Shown: positions 17,016-25,090 of the stretch, piece after piece
Layout of the letters: every line of letters starts with the position of its first letter
Numbering within the stretch: the stretch's first letter is position 1
Source of the DNA: HXMU1420-13 sp024742815
GTDB lineage: Bacteria > Bacteroidota > Rhodothermia > Balneolales > Balneolaceae
Length of the DNA stretch: 64,000 nt
Direction of reading: 5' to 3'
Assembly: GCA_024742815.1 (NCBI GenBank)
Contig: JANSXX010000006.1
Span: forward strand, 1-64,000
Translations under genes and position numbers: made by a program
The notes under the pieces: generated by a model
What the model was told of the DNA's origin: nothing
The model's database searches: none
The model's input: the letters and a program-made list of their open reading frames with translations, nothing else

Positions 17016-17372
17016 ATGATTTATAAGCGAACAGTCATTTCTATATTTTTTCTTTTCGTTTTGATGGCATCAGCAAATGCCCAACGCTGGGATGGACGCT
17101 GGAAAGGGGAAATGCAAACTCCCCAAGAGCCGGTAGAAATTGTATTCGAATTTAAAACCGATCGAAATACCTTAACAGGACATGCAGCAACACCGGCAGG
17201 AGTTTTTCCGCTTACCGATGGTAAAGTTGAGGGCAACAGGATCACTTTTACTCTAGAAATTGAAGATTTTGAAGTGCCACATACCGGTTACTACATTCGA
17301 GGTAGAATTACCCTAACCACAGAATATGATGGCGAAGAGAAAGAATTTACTCTGGAAAGGGCAGATAACTGA
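17016..17372 (+). CDS. Small secreted beta-rich protein, paralogue B
   Basis: A 118-aa exported protein with a signal peptide (about residues 1-24, cleavage after ANA-Q) when started at ATG 17016; the upstream start at 16962 adds 18 residues before the signal and is rejected. The mature domain matches paralogue A segment by segment: W.GRW, EIVFEFKTDRNTLTGHA, the DGKVEGNRITFTLEIEDFEV turn, HTGYYIRGRITLTTEYDGEEKEFTLERA. This domain also resembles short C-terminal modules in secreted enzymes of Bacteroidota, so it may bind a ligand or surface. Separate terminators on both sides make it a single-gene unit. Function unknown. Confidence 0.72.
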   Translation: MIYKRTVISIFFLFVLMASANAQRWDGRWKGEMQTPQEPVEIVFEFKTDRNTLTGHAATPAGVFPLTDGKVEGNRITFTLEIEDFEVPHTGYYIRGRITLTTEYDGEEKEFTLERADN

Positions 17373-17395
17373 TTTCTCTCGCCGTTTGCTTTGGT

Positions 17396-17429
17396 AGCCT
17401 GTTCAGTTTATTCTGATCAGGCTTTTTTT
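17396..17429 (+). terminator. Rho-independent terminator after paralogue B
   Basis: AGCCTG (17396-17401) pairs with CAGGCT (17418-17423). The stem extends to 11 bp with one mismatch around a 6-nt TTTATT loop and is followed by a T run to 17429. A possible start of the next gene (ATG 17430) lies directly after it. Confidence 0.85.
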
Positions 17430-17456
17430 ATGGTGTTAACTTTTCTAATATCCAAC

Positions 17457-18044
17457 ATGGCATTAACAGAATCGGCAGTACAAAACCTCATATCTAATAA
17501 TTGTTGGGCAGAAGAATGCCCTGTACATCATTCACGATTCGTACTCTTAGATATTCCATTCATCAACTACGATGGTTTTTCACAAATCGGGCAAATTATG
17601 GTGCTAGATGTAATCAAAAACGAAACCATTCAACTTTTTAAAGAACTGGCTAATCGATCTTTTCCAATATCCAGCCTTTTGTTGATGGATTCGTTTAAGG
17701 GAGATGATGTTGCTTCAATGAATGCGAATAACTCATCAGCATATAATGGCCGACGCATCATGAACACAAACCGTTGGTCGAGCCATGCATATGGGGTTGC
17801 AATCGATATAAATCCACGTCAAAATCCCTATTTACGGTTCAATACCGATGAAAACACGATAAAAGTTCTACCGGATGATGCTTTGCCCTTTGTAAACAGA
17901 ACGGTTCCAAAAAAAGGAATGGTTGAGCCTATCGTGGATTTGTTTGCTCAATATGGATTTACAGAATGGGGTGGGAGATGGGACGATAAGCCCGATTATC
18001 ACCATTTTCAGATGCCTTGGAATCGAATTAACGCACTCTTTTAA
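17457..18044 (+). CDS. M15-family peptidase (D-Ala-D-Ala carboxypeptidase/endolysin-like)
   Basis: A 195-aa zinc peptidase-like protein acting on peptidoglycan peptides. The zinc site reads SSHAYGVAIDIN (His and Asp ligands) with the third ligand in DYHHFQMP near the C-terminus. Between them, the GFTEWGGRWDDKPDYHHF arrangement matches the M15C/VanY-like group (L-alanyl-D-glutamate or D-Ala-D-Ala peptidases). No clear signal peptide or lipobox is visible, which is odd for a wall enzyme. I prefer ATG 17457; ATG 17430 is possible but directly abuts the upstream terminator T run, and the TTG at 17391 lies before it. Confidence 0.83.
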   Translation: MALTESAVQNLISNNCWAEECPVHHSRFVLLDIPFINYDGFSQIGQIMVLDVIKNETIQLFKELANRSFPISSLLLMDSFKGDDVASMNANNSSAYNGRRIMNTNRWSSHAYGVAIDINPRQNPYLRFNTDENTIKVLPDDALPFVNRTVPKKGMVEPIVDLFAQYGFTEWGGRWDDKPDYHHFQMPWNRINALF

Positions 18045-18076
18045 AACTTTAGCATCGGCTCGAACAAATAGAATTT

Positions 18077-19501
18077 ATGCATCAATCGTTGTTAAAAATA
18101 CTTTCAGGTCCGGTTATTTTTGGCTTGATCTTGTTAATTGGTGGGGGAGATTCAGCTCAAATAAGAATGTTAGCAATTGCAGGGTGGATGCTTAGCTGGT
18201 GGGTCACCGCAGCGTTACCAATAGGCGTTACAGCACTGCTACCTATTGTGTTATTCCCGATTATGGACATCCTCAGCCTTCGTGAAACTACCATCAACTA
18301 CTCGAATCCTGTTATTTATCTTTTTTTTGGGGGATTTGTACTCGGGCTTGCAATCGAAAAATGGAACCTACACCGGAGAATAGCGCTCAATATCATGCGC
18401 ATTTCTGGAGAAAAGCCAAGTAGAATAATACTGGGAGGAATGCTGGCAACCTCATTGCTTTCTATGTGGATCAGCAATACCGCAACAACTGTAATGATGT
18501 TACCTATCGGGATGTCGGTGGTGTTATTGTTGGAAGACAAATTTAACGATCCGGCTTCATCAAAAAATTTCGCTCTTACTTTAATGTTGGGCATTGCCTA
18601 TGCCGCAAATATTGGTGGTATCACTACCATCATAGGAACACCTCCAAATCTTGTACTCGCCGGAATTGTAGAAGAAAGTGGGCTTGAGACCCTGAATTTT
18701 GCGAACTGGCTATTTTTTGCATTTCCACTCGTAGTGATATTGTTTTCGGTGGTTTACTTCGTGAACACCAAGCTCGTATATCCGGTACGGTTAAAAAAAT
18801 TACCGGGAATTACCAAAATGATAACCGACGAGCTCCACACACTCGGCATGTTTAAACCGGGCGAAAAAAGAGTAATGATTGTAATGCTCTGTACTGCCGT
18901 GCTTTGGATTTTTCGATCTCAGATTACAAAATTTGAACTATTTGCCAACCTTTCGGATACAGGAATAGCTATAGCCGCTACCATAGCACTCTTTATGATA
19001 CCTTCCGGTTCTAAAGAAGAACATCAGCCCTTACTGAAATGGGATGATATGAAGCGACTTCCCTGGGATATTCTTCTACTATTTGGAGGTGGTATTAGTC
19101 TTGCAAAAGGATTGGAAGTCACCAATATAGTAGGAGCATTGGGCGAATGGATTTCTGCTAATACCATTGCAGCACCGCTCATAATTATTCTGGTAGTTTG
19201 TGGCTTCGCGGTATTTTTGACCGAAATTATGAGTAACGTTGCACTTGTGGCAGTATTCATACCGGTTTCTTTTGTAATAGCCCGCTTTTTTGGATTAGAT
19301 GAACTCACTCTAGCTATCCCACTTACCATCGGAGCAAGTTGCGCATTTATGTTTCCCATCTCCACACCTCCCAATGCCATTGTGTTCTCAAGCGGTCATA
19401 TAAAAATGGGAGAAATGGCTGTTTCAGGTTTTTTTCTGAATGTCCTCTCTATTCTCATAATCACGGTGTATTGCTACTTTTTCCAGGATTATTTCTTTTA
19501 A
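18077..19501 (+). CDS. SLC13/DASS-family sodium-dependent anion transporter
   Basis: A 474-aa inner-membrane symporter with about 11-12 helices. Both SNT-type signature repeats are seen: SNTATTVMMLPIG in the first half and TEIMSNVALVAVFIPV in the second, each followed by a region ending in TPPN (IIGTPPNLVLAG; FPISTPPNAIVFSSG). This inverted-repeat design belongs to the divalent anion:Na+ symporters, which carry succinate, malate or other dicarboxylates, sometimes sulfate. No substrate-specific motif can be read with confidence. It ends with a 4-nt tail-to-tail overlap with the OstA-like gene. Confidence 0.88.
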   Translation: MHQSLLKILSGPVIFGLILLIGGGDSAQIRMLAIAGWMLSWWVTAALPIGVTALLPIVLFPIMDILSLRETTINYSNPVIYLFFGGFVLGLAIEKWNLHRRIALNIMRISGEKPSRIILGGMLATSLLSMWISNTATTVMMLPIGMSVVLLLEDKFNDPASSKNFALTLMLGIAYAANIGGITTIIGTPPNLVLAGIVEESGLETLNFANWLFFAFPLVVILFSVVYFVNTKLVYPVRLKKLPGITKMITDELHTLGMFKPGEKRVMIVMLCTAVLWIFRSQITKFELFANLSDTGIAIAATIALFMIPSGSKEEHQPLLKWDDMKRLPWDILLLFGGGISLAKGLEVTNIVGALGEWISANTIAAPLIIILVVCGFAVFLTEIMSNVALVAVFIPVSFVIARFFGLDELTLAIPLTIGASCAFMFPISTPPNAIVFSSGHIKMGEMAVSGFFLNVLSILIITVYCYFFQDYFF

Positions 19502-20898
19502 TCGGAAAGCATCGAAGCTATAAATTCCAAAAATCGTTCGGGGAGTGTGAAAGGACGTTCAATAGGAATAGGAGAAAAACGAGCTCTAGGAATACTATCC
19601 GGTTTTTGAGGTCTTAGTTCAGGTCTCCAGGAATAGCCATCAAGGTAGCGATTATTCAAGCCATCATATTCCGGTAAAAACAATCCTTGGTTTTGCCCCA
19701 TTTTTGCACGAACCAACTCACCATTTTCGAAAAATAGAGTAGTTGTTGGGCTGGAATTTTCCATGGCTCCGTCTGACTCTCCATCATCGTCTGTGGTATG
19801 ATAAAGAAGCTCACTATTTGGATATAATTCGATTCTTGAGATATCTCCATTTTCGAAAAAAGCTTGGAGTGTATCCCCTTTTAATTGATGATGGCGCAGA
19901 GTTACCGAATCTTGCTGAACAGCAAATGCTCCAGTAAACGCCTGAAGTTCTCTAACCTGCGAACTATCGAGTTGAACGCGAATTACTGGTCCGGTTAACT
20001 GTATGTTTTTATTCCAGGCGATAGGAGTTCCCGTAAGGGTAAACAATTCAGAAGCACTGTCATAGAAAAGGGTGTCAGAGCTGGACGAAAATCGGTTAGT
20101 CCATACTTTTACGCTATCTAACGCATCAATAGTAGAAGTAGAATCTTGTTCAATCAGTAAAATTTCACCGGCAAATATATGTGTGGTGTCCGCCTTCGAA
20201 GAATCATCAGAAACATCCATTAGATAAGCTTTGTCGCGAACAAAACGTCTTCCTGTAGAATCTGCTTCCAGATAATTTCCGGTGAGTAAAGCATCGTTAG
20301 TGCTATCAACCACAAATACATTACTGTACAGTTGGAAATACTCCCGTTCTCGATTTATAAAAAGGCTATCGCCCTCGGCATACTGTGCGCTATCTTGCAG
20401 TTGAACATCAAACCGAAAAACAGCACTATCCTGATTTTGAAAATATGTGCCCTGTTTAGCTAATAAAGTGCCTTGATTATCCTCTAATCGTATTCCGGCC
20501 GGGAAAATGGCCACTTTGGTTAGGAAATTGTAGTCTACTTTTTCTCCAAAAAGTGTGGTAGAATCTTGTTTAATGATTACTCGCCCGCGTAATTCCGAAA
20601 GCTCTTGATTGGTGTAATAGTAGAGTGTATCGGCCCAAATATTTTCAGAATCGGTATCAATTTGGATATTCCCAAACGCATGCATTTCATTTCGATCCAG
20701 AAATCGATAGGCGATGTCGCACACCATAGTAACGTTTCGCATCCTCATCCGAGGATTGGTAAGTGTTTGTACACGTTCGCCATTTTCTTCTGATAACGTA
20801 GCTGAATCAAAGCGGATAAGTTCGACGATATCCTGCGATTTGCTTATCGATGAAAAGAAGAGAAGTTGTAACAGAATTAATCCGGTGAATCGCCACAT
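19498..20898 (-). CDS. OstA/LptA-like periplasmic LPS-transport protein
   Basis: A 466-aa exported protein with a signal peptide (about residues 1-20, ending SISKSQ). It has long tracts of short beta-strand repeats in which each strand is followed by terms such as DTLYYYTNQELSELRGRV, the beta-jellyroll pattern of OstA/LptA. It is much longer than E. coli LptA (about 185 aa), as in the Bacteroidota OstA-like family, and the later half may form an extended bridge or a distinct domain. ATG 20898, one base past the lptC-like stop, is preferred over a TTG at 20907. Gene order lptC-like then ostA-like supports a role in lipopolysaccharide transfer across the periplasm. Confidence 0.82.
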   Translation of the reverse strand: MWRFTGLILLQLLFFSSISKSQDIVELIRFDSATLSEENGERVQTLTNPRMRMRNVTMVCDIAYRFLDRNEMHAFGNIQIDTDSENIWADTLYYYTNQELSELRGRVIIKQDSTTLFGEKVDYNFLTKVAIFPAGIRLEDNQGTLLAKQGTYFQNQDSAVFRFDVQLQDSAQYAEGDSLFINREREYFQLYSNVFVVDSTNDALLTGNYLEADSTGRRFVRDKAYLMDVSDDSSKADTTHIFAGEILLIEQDSTSTIDALDSVKVWTNRFSSSSDTLFYDSASELFTLTGTPIAWNKNIQLTGPVIRVQLDSSQVRELQAFTGAFAVQQDSVTLRHHQLKGDTLQAFFENGDISRIELYPNSELLYHTTDDDGESDGAMENSSPTTTLFFENGELVRAKMGQNQGLFLPEYDGLNNRYLDGYSWRPELRPQKPDSIPRARFSPIPIERPFTLPERFLEFIASMLSD

Positions 20899-20899
20899 C

Positions 20900-21472
20900 T
20901 TATTCAATCACCACTTTACCGCCACCTTCATTTAAGGTGTAGTTTGTGAGGTTCGAATTTCCGTAAAAGCCGTTTGCCGCGATACTATCAGGAGGGGATA
21001 TAAAAATTACAAATGCCGGGGTACTCACTTTGTCGATTTTCCGCTCCCAAAGCAGATAATCTGACCTCAGGTTTTTACCATCAACAGTATTCACATCTAC
21101 ATTTCGGAACATTTCGAAGCGTTCTCGTTCGGGTTGATATACCGCACTGTCGCAGATTACCGTCGTTTCGAGTATTCCGGAATCATCGAATATATTGATG
21201 AAAACCGGACCTTTAATTCGAGTTTCGTTTTCACCATCTTGCTGAATATTGTACGAGTAGCTTCCCTGCATCGACATTCGAACATTCCCACCTTCGATAA
21301 TATTCATAGTAAAGCCCCAACTTTCTGTAGAGTTGAATAACGAATCGCCAAGTGCGAGTTTAACTTGCTTTTCGTCGTATTCGCTTAAGTCAGAGCATGC
21401 CGCACCTAAAAGAAAAACGACCGCTAGAATATAACTGCTAAATTGTGCCAAAATAGCGATCACCTGCGTCAC
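20900..21472 (-). CDS. lptC: LptC-like LPS export lipoprotein
   Basis: A 190-aa exported protein with a lipobox (LLGAAC, Cys near residue 26) and a beta-jellyroll similar to LptC, with features such as FNIFDDSG-like strands (VFINIFDDSGILET), DSAVYQ, FRNVDVNTVDGKNLRSDYLLW and a TPAFVIF strand. LptC links the LptBFG ABC transporter to LptA. Here a lipid anchor replaces the transmembrane helix of E. coli LptC. No ATG is available: GTG at 21472, GTG at 21463 and TTG at 21451 are all possible. All three lie inside the end of upp, so translation is probably coupled. LptB, F and G are not in the window. Confidence 0.83.
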   Translation of the reverse strand: MTQVIAILAQFSSYILAVVFLLGAACSDLSEYDEKQVKLALGDSLFNSTESWGFTMNIIEGGNVRMSMQGSYSYNIQQDGENETRIKGPVFINIFDDSGILETTVICDSAVYQPERERFEMFRNVDVNTVDGKNLRSDYLLWERKIDKVSTPAFVIFISPPDSIAANGFYGNSNLTNYTLNEGGGKVVIE

Positions 21473-22064
21473 CTAAACCGGGAACGATATAGGCGTTTTC
21501 ATTTAATCGTTCATCAACTGCAGCGGTAATAATGGGTACATCAGGATGATCGGCCTGAAGCCGTTCTATTCCCTCAGGAGCTGCAATTAGGCATACAAAA
21601 CGGATCTGCTTTGCACCATTTTCTTTTAAAAATTGTAGAGCGTGGCTACCACTGCCTCCGGTGGCTAACATCGGATCAACAACTAAGGTTAGCGCGGTGT
21701 CTAATCCTTTGGGCAAATTATCGTAATAATTCACCGGTTGATGAGTCTCTTCATTTCTGTACACTCCAACATGACCAACTTTGGCTTCGGGCATAAAATT
21801 TATGATGCCATCTACCAGGCTTAACCCGGCACGAAGAATGGGAATAACCACTACTTCCTGTCCGGGTTGATATCCTGTGGTAGTTTGGATGGGTGTTTCT
21901 ATTTCGGTTTCATCCAGTTTTAAATCGTTGAGCGCATGATAAGCGAGAATGATGCCAATATTAGACATTGCTCGCCTGAAAACCGCTGTATTTGTGTTCT
22001 TATCTCTTAAGTAAGTAAGATAACGATCCAGAACCGGATGGGATATAACCGAAACTTTGTCCAT
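21438..22064 (-). CDS. upp: Uracil phosphoribosyltransferase
   Basis: Makes UMP from uracil and PRPP for pyrimidine salvage; cytoplasmic. The 208-aa length is standard. Seen: PGQEVVVIPILRAGLSLVDG (substrate region), the PRPP-binding loop VDPMLATGGSG, and the C-terminal PGLGDAGDRYFGT uracil-binding motif. It begins 2 nt after the AGCS symporter gene and its 3' end overlaps the lptC-like gene by up to 35 nt, so all four minus-strand genes here probably form one transcript. Confidence 0.97.
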   Translation of the reverse strand: MDKVSVISHPVLDRYLTYLRDKNTNTAVFRRAMSNIGIILAYHALNDLKLDETEIETPIQTTTGYQPGQEVVVIPILRAGLSLVDGIINFMPEAKVGHVGVYRNEETHQPVNYYDNLPKGLDTALTLVVDPMLATGGSGSHALQFLKENGAKQIRFVCLIAAPEGIERLQADHPDVPIITAAVDERLNENAYIVPGLGDAGDRYFGTI

Positions 22065-22066
22065 AG

Positions 22067-23701
22067 TTATTTAACCCCCATTTCTTCCATTTTCTTGAAG
22101 TACACCTTGCTTGCTGTTGCAACCACTCCTGATAATGCAAATAATGCTATGATGTTCGGGAAAGTCATTAATCCGAGTGCGATATCACCAATTGCCCAAA
22201 CCGTTTCCAAGGCTAAAACAGCACCTATAAAGTGCATAATCAGATAAACAACTTTATAGTAGATAATGGATTTGTCGCCCGCCAGATATTGAATGGAACG
22301 GTCGCCATAGTAACTCCAGCTAATCGCCGTAGAAATACCAAACAGAATCACACAAATGGTAACAATGTATTTACCACCCGAGAATAATGGGGAGAGTCCT
22401 TCTTCGAAAGCAATTGCGGTTAGTGGGGCTCCATTTTCAATAATACTTGAGTATAATTGCTCTACCGTTTCGCCGGTTCCGGCAGTAATAACAACTCCTC
22501 CATCAACTTCGGCAATAGTACCGTTAAACACTTGAGTACGGGCTTCATCGATATAAAAAACACCCATGTCGTGATCATTTCTGATCATAGAACCATTTCC
22601 GGGTTCACCGTTTACGATTGTTAAAGCAGTAGCTCCATCTTCGATAATAATTTCAGTTTCCAGTGCATTGGTAGTGAAAATAGTATCATGTTTTTGTTCC
22701 CAAACTCCGGTACTGATGATCACCAGACCGGTCATTGTACAAACTACTAAAGTATCAATGAATGGCTCGAGAAGAGCTACAACACCCTCGCGAACAGGCT
22801 CTTTCGTTCGAGCAGCACCATGAGCAATAGGGGCAGAACCCTGACCTGCCTCATTCGAAAATAATCCACGTTTTATTCCCCAAACCAGTGTGGTTAAAAA
22901 TAATCCTGAACCAACGCCGAACAGACCCGCTTTTGGATTAAATGCATAACTAATGATAGTCCCGAAGGCAGGCAACACTTTATCATAGTTCAACAACAAG
23001 ATGATTAAGGCACCCAGTACGTAAATAATAGCCATAACAGGCATTAAGCTGGCAGTAACTTTACCAATGCGCTTTATTCCACCGATAATAACCACGCCTA
23101 CTAAAGAAGCGGTAACTAATCCGGTAATCCAACCCGGTACAAAGAAGGTACTTTTGAGAGTATCAGCTACTGTATTAGCTTGTACTGCGTTACCGGTGAG
23201 GAAGGAACAAATTACGGCCATCGCAGCAAAAAAGATGGCCAACCATTTCCAATTTGGTCCGAGTCCTTTTTCGATGTAATACATTGGTCCACCAGAAACG
23301 GAGCCATCGGCGTTTTGCACACGATATTTAACGGCTAACGTACACTCGGTATATTTAATGGCCATACCGAAAAATGCAGTCACCCACATCCAGAATAAGG
23401 CACCCGGACCACCATAATGAATGGCAATTGCAACACCGGCAATGTTACCAATTCCAACCGTTGCTGAGAGTGCAGTGGTTAACGCTTGAAAGTGATTAAC
23501 ATCTCCCACAGCATCGGGTGCGTCGTATTTTCCCATTACCGAAAAAATACCATGTTTAAAGCGACGAACCTGAACAAAGCCAAGTTTTAGGGTGATAAAA
23601 ATCCCGAAAGATAGCAATACAGCCACCATAAACGGGAAAAAGGAGGGCGTACTCCAAACTAAATCGTTAAGAGTACCTACAACATTTTCAAAAGTTTCCA
23701 T
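22067..23701 (-). CDS. AGCS-family sodium:alanine/glycine symporter with extra insert
   Basis: A 544-aa inner-membrane amino-acid:sodium symporter. Family signatures are plain: TVGIGNIAGVAIAI.YGGPGALFWMW, SGGPMYYIEKGLG, the GLFSNEAGQGSAPIAHGAA motif and ISWSYYGDRSIQYL. Typical members are about 450-500 aa. Here an extra soluble segment of about 80 residues (about 336-425, bases 22427-22699) sits between TGVW and the next helix. The segment is acidic, Gly-rich and strand-like, and should form an external domain. Function of the insert is unknown. The promoter region shares a 184-nt divergent gap with the HU-family gene. Confidence 0.93.
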   Translation of the reverse strand: METFENVVGTLNDLVWSTPSFFPFMVAVLLSFGIFITLKLGFVQVRRFKHGIFSVMGKYDAPDAVGDVNHFQALTTALSATVGIGNIAGVAIAIHYGGPGALFWMWVTAFFGMAIKYTECTLAVKYRVQNADGSVSGGPMYYIEKGLGPNWKWLAIFFAAMAVICSFLTGNAVQANTVADTLKSTFFVPGWITGLVTASLVGVVIIGGIKRIGKVTASLMPVMAIIYVLGALIILLLNYDKVLPAFGTIISYAFNPKAGLFGVGSGLFLTTLVWGIKRGLFSNEAGQGSAPIAHGAARTKEPVREGVVALLEPFIDTLVVCTMTGLVIISTGVWEQKHDTIFTTNALETEIIIEDGATALTIVNGEPGNGSMIRNDHDMGVFYIDEARTQVFNGTIAEVDGGVVITAGTGETVEQLYSSIIENGAPLTAIAFEEGLSPLFSGGKYIVTICVILFGISTAISWSYYGDRSIQYLAGDKSIIYYKVVYLIMHFIGAVLALETVWAIGDIALGLMTFPNIIALFALSGVVATASKVYFKKMEEMGVK

Positions 23702-23885
23702 GCACGAAAATTGGTTTTATATTTTGTTTAAAAATCGACGCAAAGTATAAAACATTTGATAAAAATGACGATGTGTATTCGTGAAAGGGTGTAATCAAAT
23801 AGTTTGAATAAAAAAGTGAACGATTTAGATTTCAATTTTGGTTGAAAGATCGAATTAAGACTAACAGGCTAAAAACCTCATCAAA

Positions 23886-24179
23886 ATGACTAAAGCAGAT
23901 ATTGTTGATATTATATCATCCTCCGTAGGGCTTACTAAAGTAGAAACCGAAGCAGTTGTAAACGGATTTATGGAAACCGTAATTGACGCCATGAAGAGAG
24001 GCGAGAATATAGAATTACGTGGTTTCGGAAGTTTTAAAGTGGTTAAAAGAGCGCAACGTGTAGCTCGTAATCCTAAGACTAATGTAGAAGTGATCGTACC
24101 CGAACAATTTGTTCCGGTTCTTAAAATCAGCAAAGATTTTAAAGAAGCTGTGAACGAATCGATGGCAGTAAAAATTTGA
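23886..24179 (+). CDS. HU/IHF-family DNA-binding protein
   Basis: A 97-aa nucleoid-associated protein that bends DNA as a dimer. The helical N-terminus (TKADIVDIISSSVGLTKVETEAVVNGF) is followed by ENIELRGFGSFKV and the DNA-inserting arm containing RVARNPKT, the HU/IHF family signature, with IEL.GFG.F consensus intact. The extended C-terminal helix makes it a little longer than the usual 90 aa. Whether it acts as HU or as IHF cannot be decided from sequence. It is followed 72 nt later by the COX24-like small gene. Confidence 0.95.
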   Translation: MTKADIVDIISSSVGLTKVETEAVVNGFMETVIDAMKRGENIELRGFGSFKVVKRAQRVARNPKTNVEVIVPEQFVPVLKISKDFKEAVNESMAVKI

Positions 24180-24251
24180 TTTCGAAAACCATAGAAAGTT
24201 CTTATTTTAGGTGTCTGAAAAACAAACACTATTAAGTTCAGGTGATATTGT

Positions 24252-24341
24252 ATGCCAAGTGGTAAAAAAAGAAAGCGCGCAAAGATTGCAAAACACAAGC
24301 GTAAAAAGCGTCTGAGAAAAAACAGACACAAGAAAAAGTAA
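24252..24341 (+). CDS. 29-aa basic protein, COX24/AURKAIP1-like
   Basis: A tiny reading frame of 29 codons: ATG 24252, stop TAA 24339-24341. The product is almost only Lys, Arg and His (MPSGKKRKRAKIAKHKRKKR for the first 20 residues), matching the short COX24/AURKAIP1-type proteins annotated throughout Bacteroidota and relatives; recent ribosome structures have placed such peptides on the small subunit (recollection). A strong terminator follows 6 nt after the stop. The upstream HU-family gene may share its transcript. Confidence 0.85.
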   Translation: MPSGKKRKRAKIAKHKRKKRLRKNRHKKK

Positions 24342-24347
24342 TTTTCA

Positions 24348-24372
24348 GGCTCCGAATTTCGGAGCCTTTTTT
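24348..24372 (+). terminator. Rho-independent terminator after the COX24-like gene
   Basis: GGCTCCG (24348-24354) pairs perfectly with CGGAGCC (24360-24366) around a 5-nt AATTT loop, followed by six T. Confidence 0.92.
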
Positions 24373-24395
24373 GTTTCTAGGAATGCACTAGTAAA

Positions 24396-25049
24396 TTATG
24401 CGGCTATAGAATCTTTTAGAATAAGTTCAGCCATAGAAATAACACGATTGCCCTTAACCAATAACTCTTGCAATCGTCGCCCAACATAATTTTGTAATTC
24501 GTTGAGGTCTCGTGCCGAAGACAGTTCGTACTGGAAATATGAAATTAAATGAATGGCACTCAGGTATTTTCCATGCTCATCGCCTTCGATTTCGATATGC
24601 CAGCGAGTTATCAAGTTCTCGTTTTTCAGCAGCTGATTGATTTGTATGCTGATCGCTTCCATCCATTTGCTGGCTTGATTAATTCGATAATTACCTTCCT
24701 GCCCACTCTGTTGTGGTTGGCAAGCGTCAATATCAAATAGCCAGGTCATTTCAATATCAATGGTAGGGGAGACTTCAACTTCAGCTAGTTTTTCAATTTT
24801 AAGAAAGGGATGTTCATGCATACCATCCAAAGAGCGGGCAACCTGCGTTTCTCGGAAACTGTCCCAGTCGAAGTTGATGCTCAAGGCATTAACAAAGCTC
24901 GAATTCTTTGAGAGGTTTACTTCCAGCTCTAAACCGATGGCGTTTATTTTACTATCTTCCCAAGTTTTAAACTTATTGCTTTGTATTCCCCGTTTGTCAA
25001 GTTGTGTTTGTACCGTGTTTACGATGGATTTAAAAATCGGATAATGCAT
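24396..25049 (-). CDS. Hypothetical cytoplasmic protein
   Basis: A 217-aa protein without signal peptide or membrane segment, and I recognise no family. The sequence mixes strands and amphipathic helices, with a central region rich in Glu, Trp and Asp (IDIEMTWLFDIDACQPQQSG) and helical C-terminal third (LQELLVKGNRVISMAELIL). It stands alone on the minus strand between the COX24-like terminator and the divergent rqcH-like gene 41 nt away. The length and normal codon use argue that it is real. Confidence 0.6.
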   Translation of the reverse strand: MHYPIFKSIVNTVQTQLDKRGIQSNKFKTWEDSKINAIGLELEVNLSKNSSFVNALSINFDWDSFRETQVARSLDGMHEHPFLKIEKLAEVEVSPTIDIEMTWLFDIDACQPQQSGQEGNYRINQASKWMEAISIQINQLLKNENLITRWHIEIEGDEHGKYLSAIHLISYFQYELSSARDLNELQNYVGRRLQELLVKGNRVISMAELILKDSIAA

Positions 25050-25090
25050 TATTATTATTTTAATTGAGCTCTCTTTTACTATAAGCCTAA

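Noticed and set aside
23861..24331. 156-aa minus-strand ORF covering the HU-family and COX24-like genes
   Set aside because: It lies antisense over two conserved genes and has low-complexity Leu/Phe/Ser-rich sequence typical of a shadow frame.
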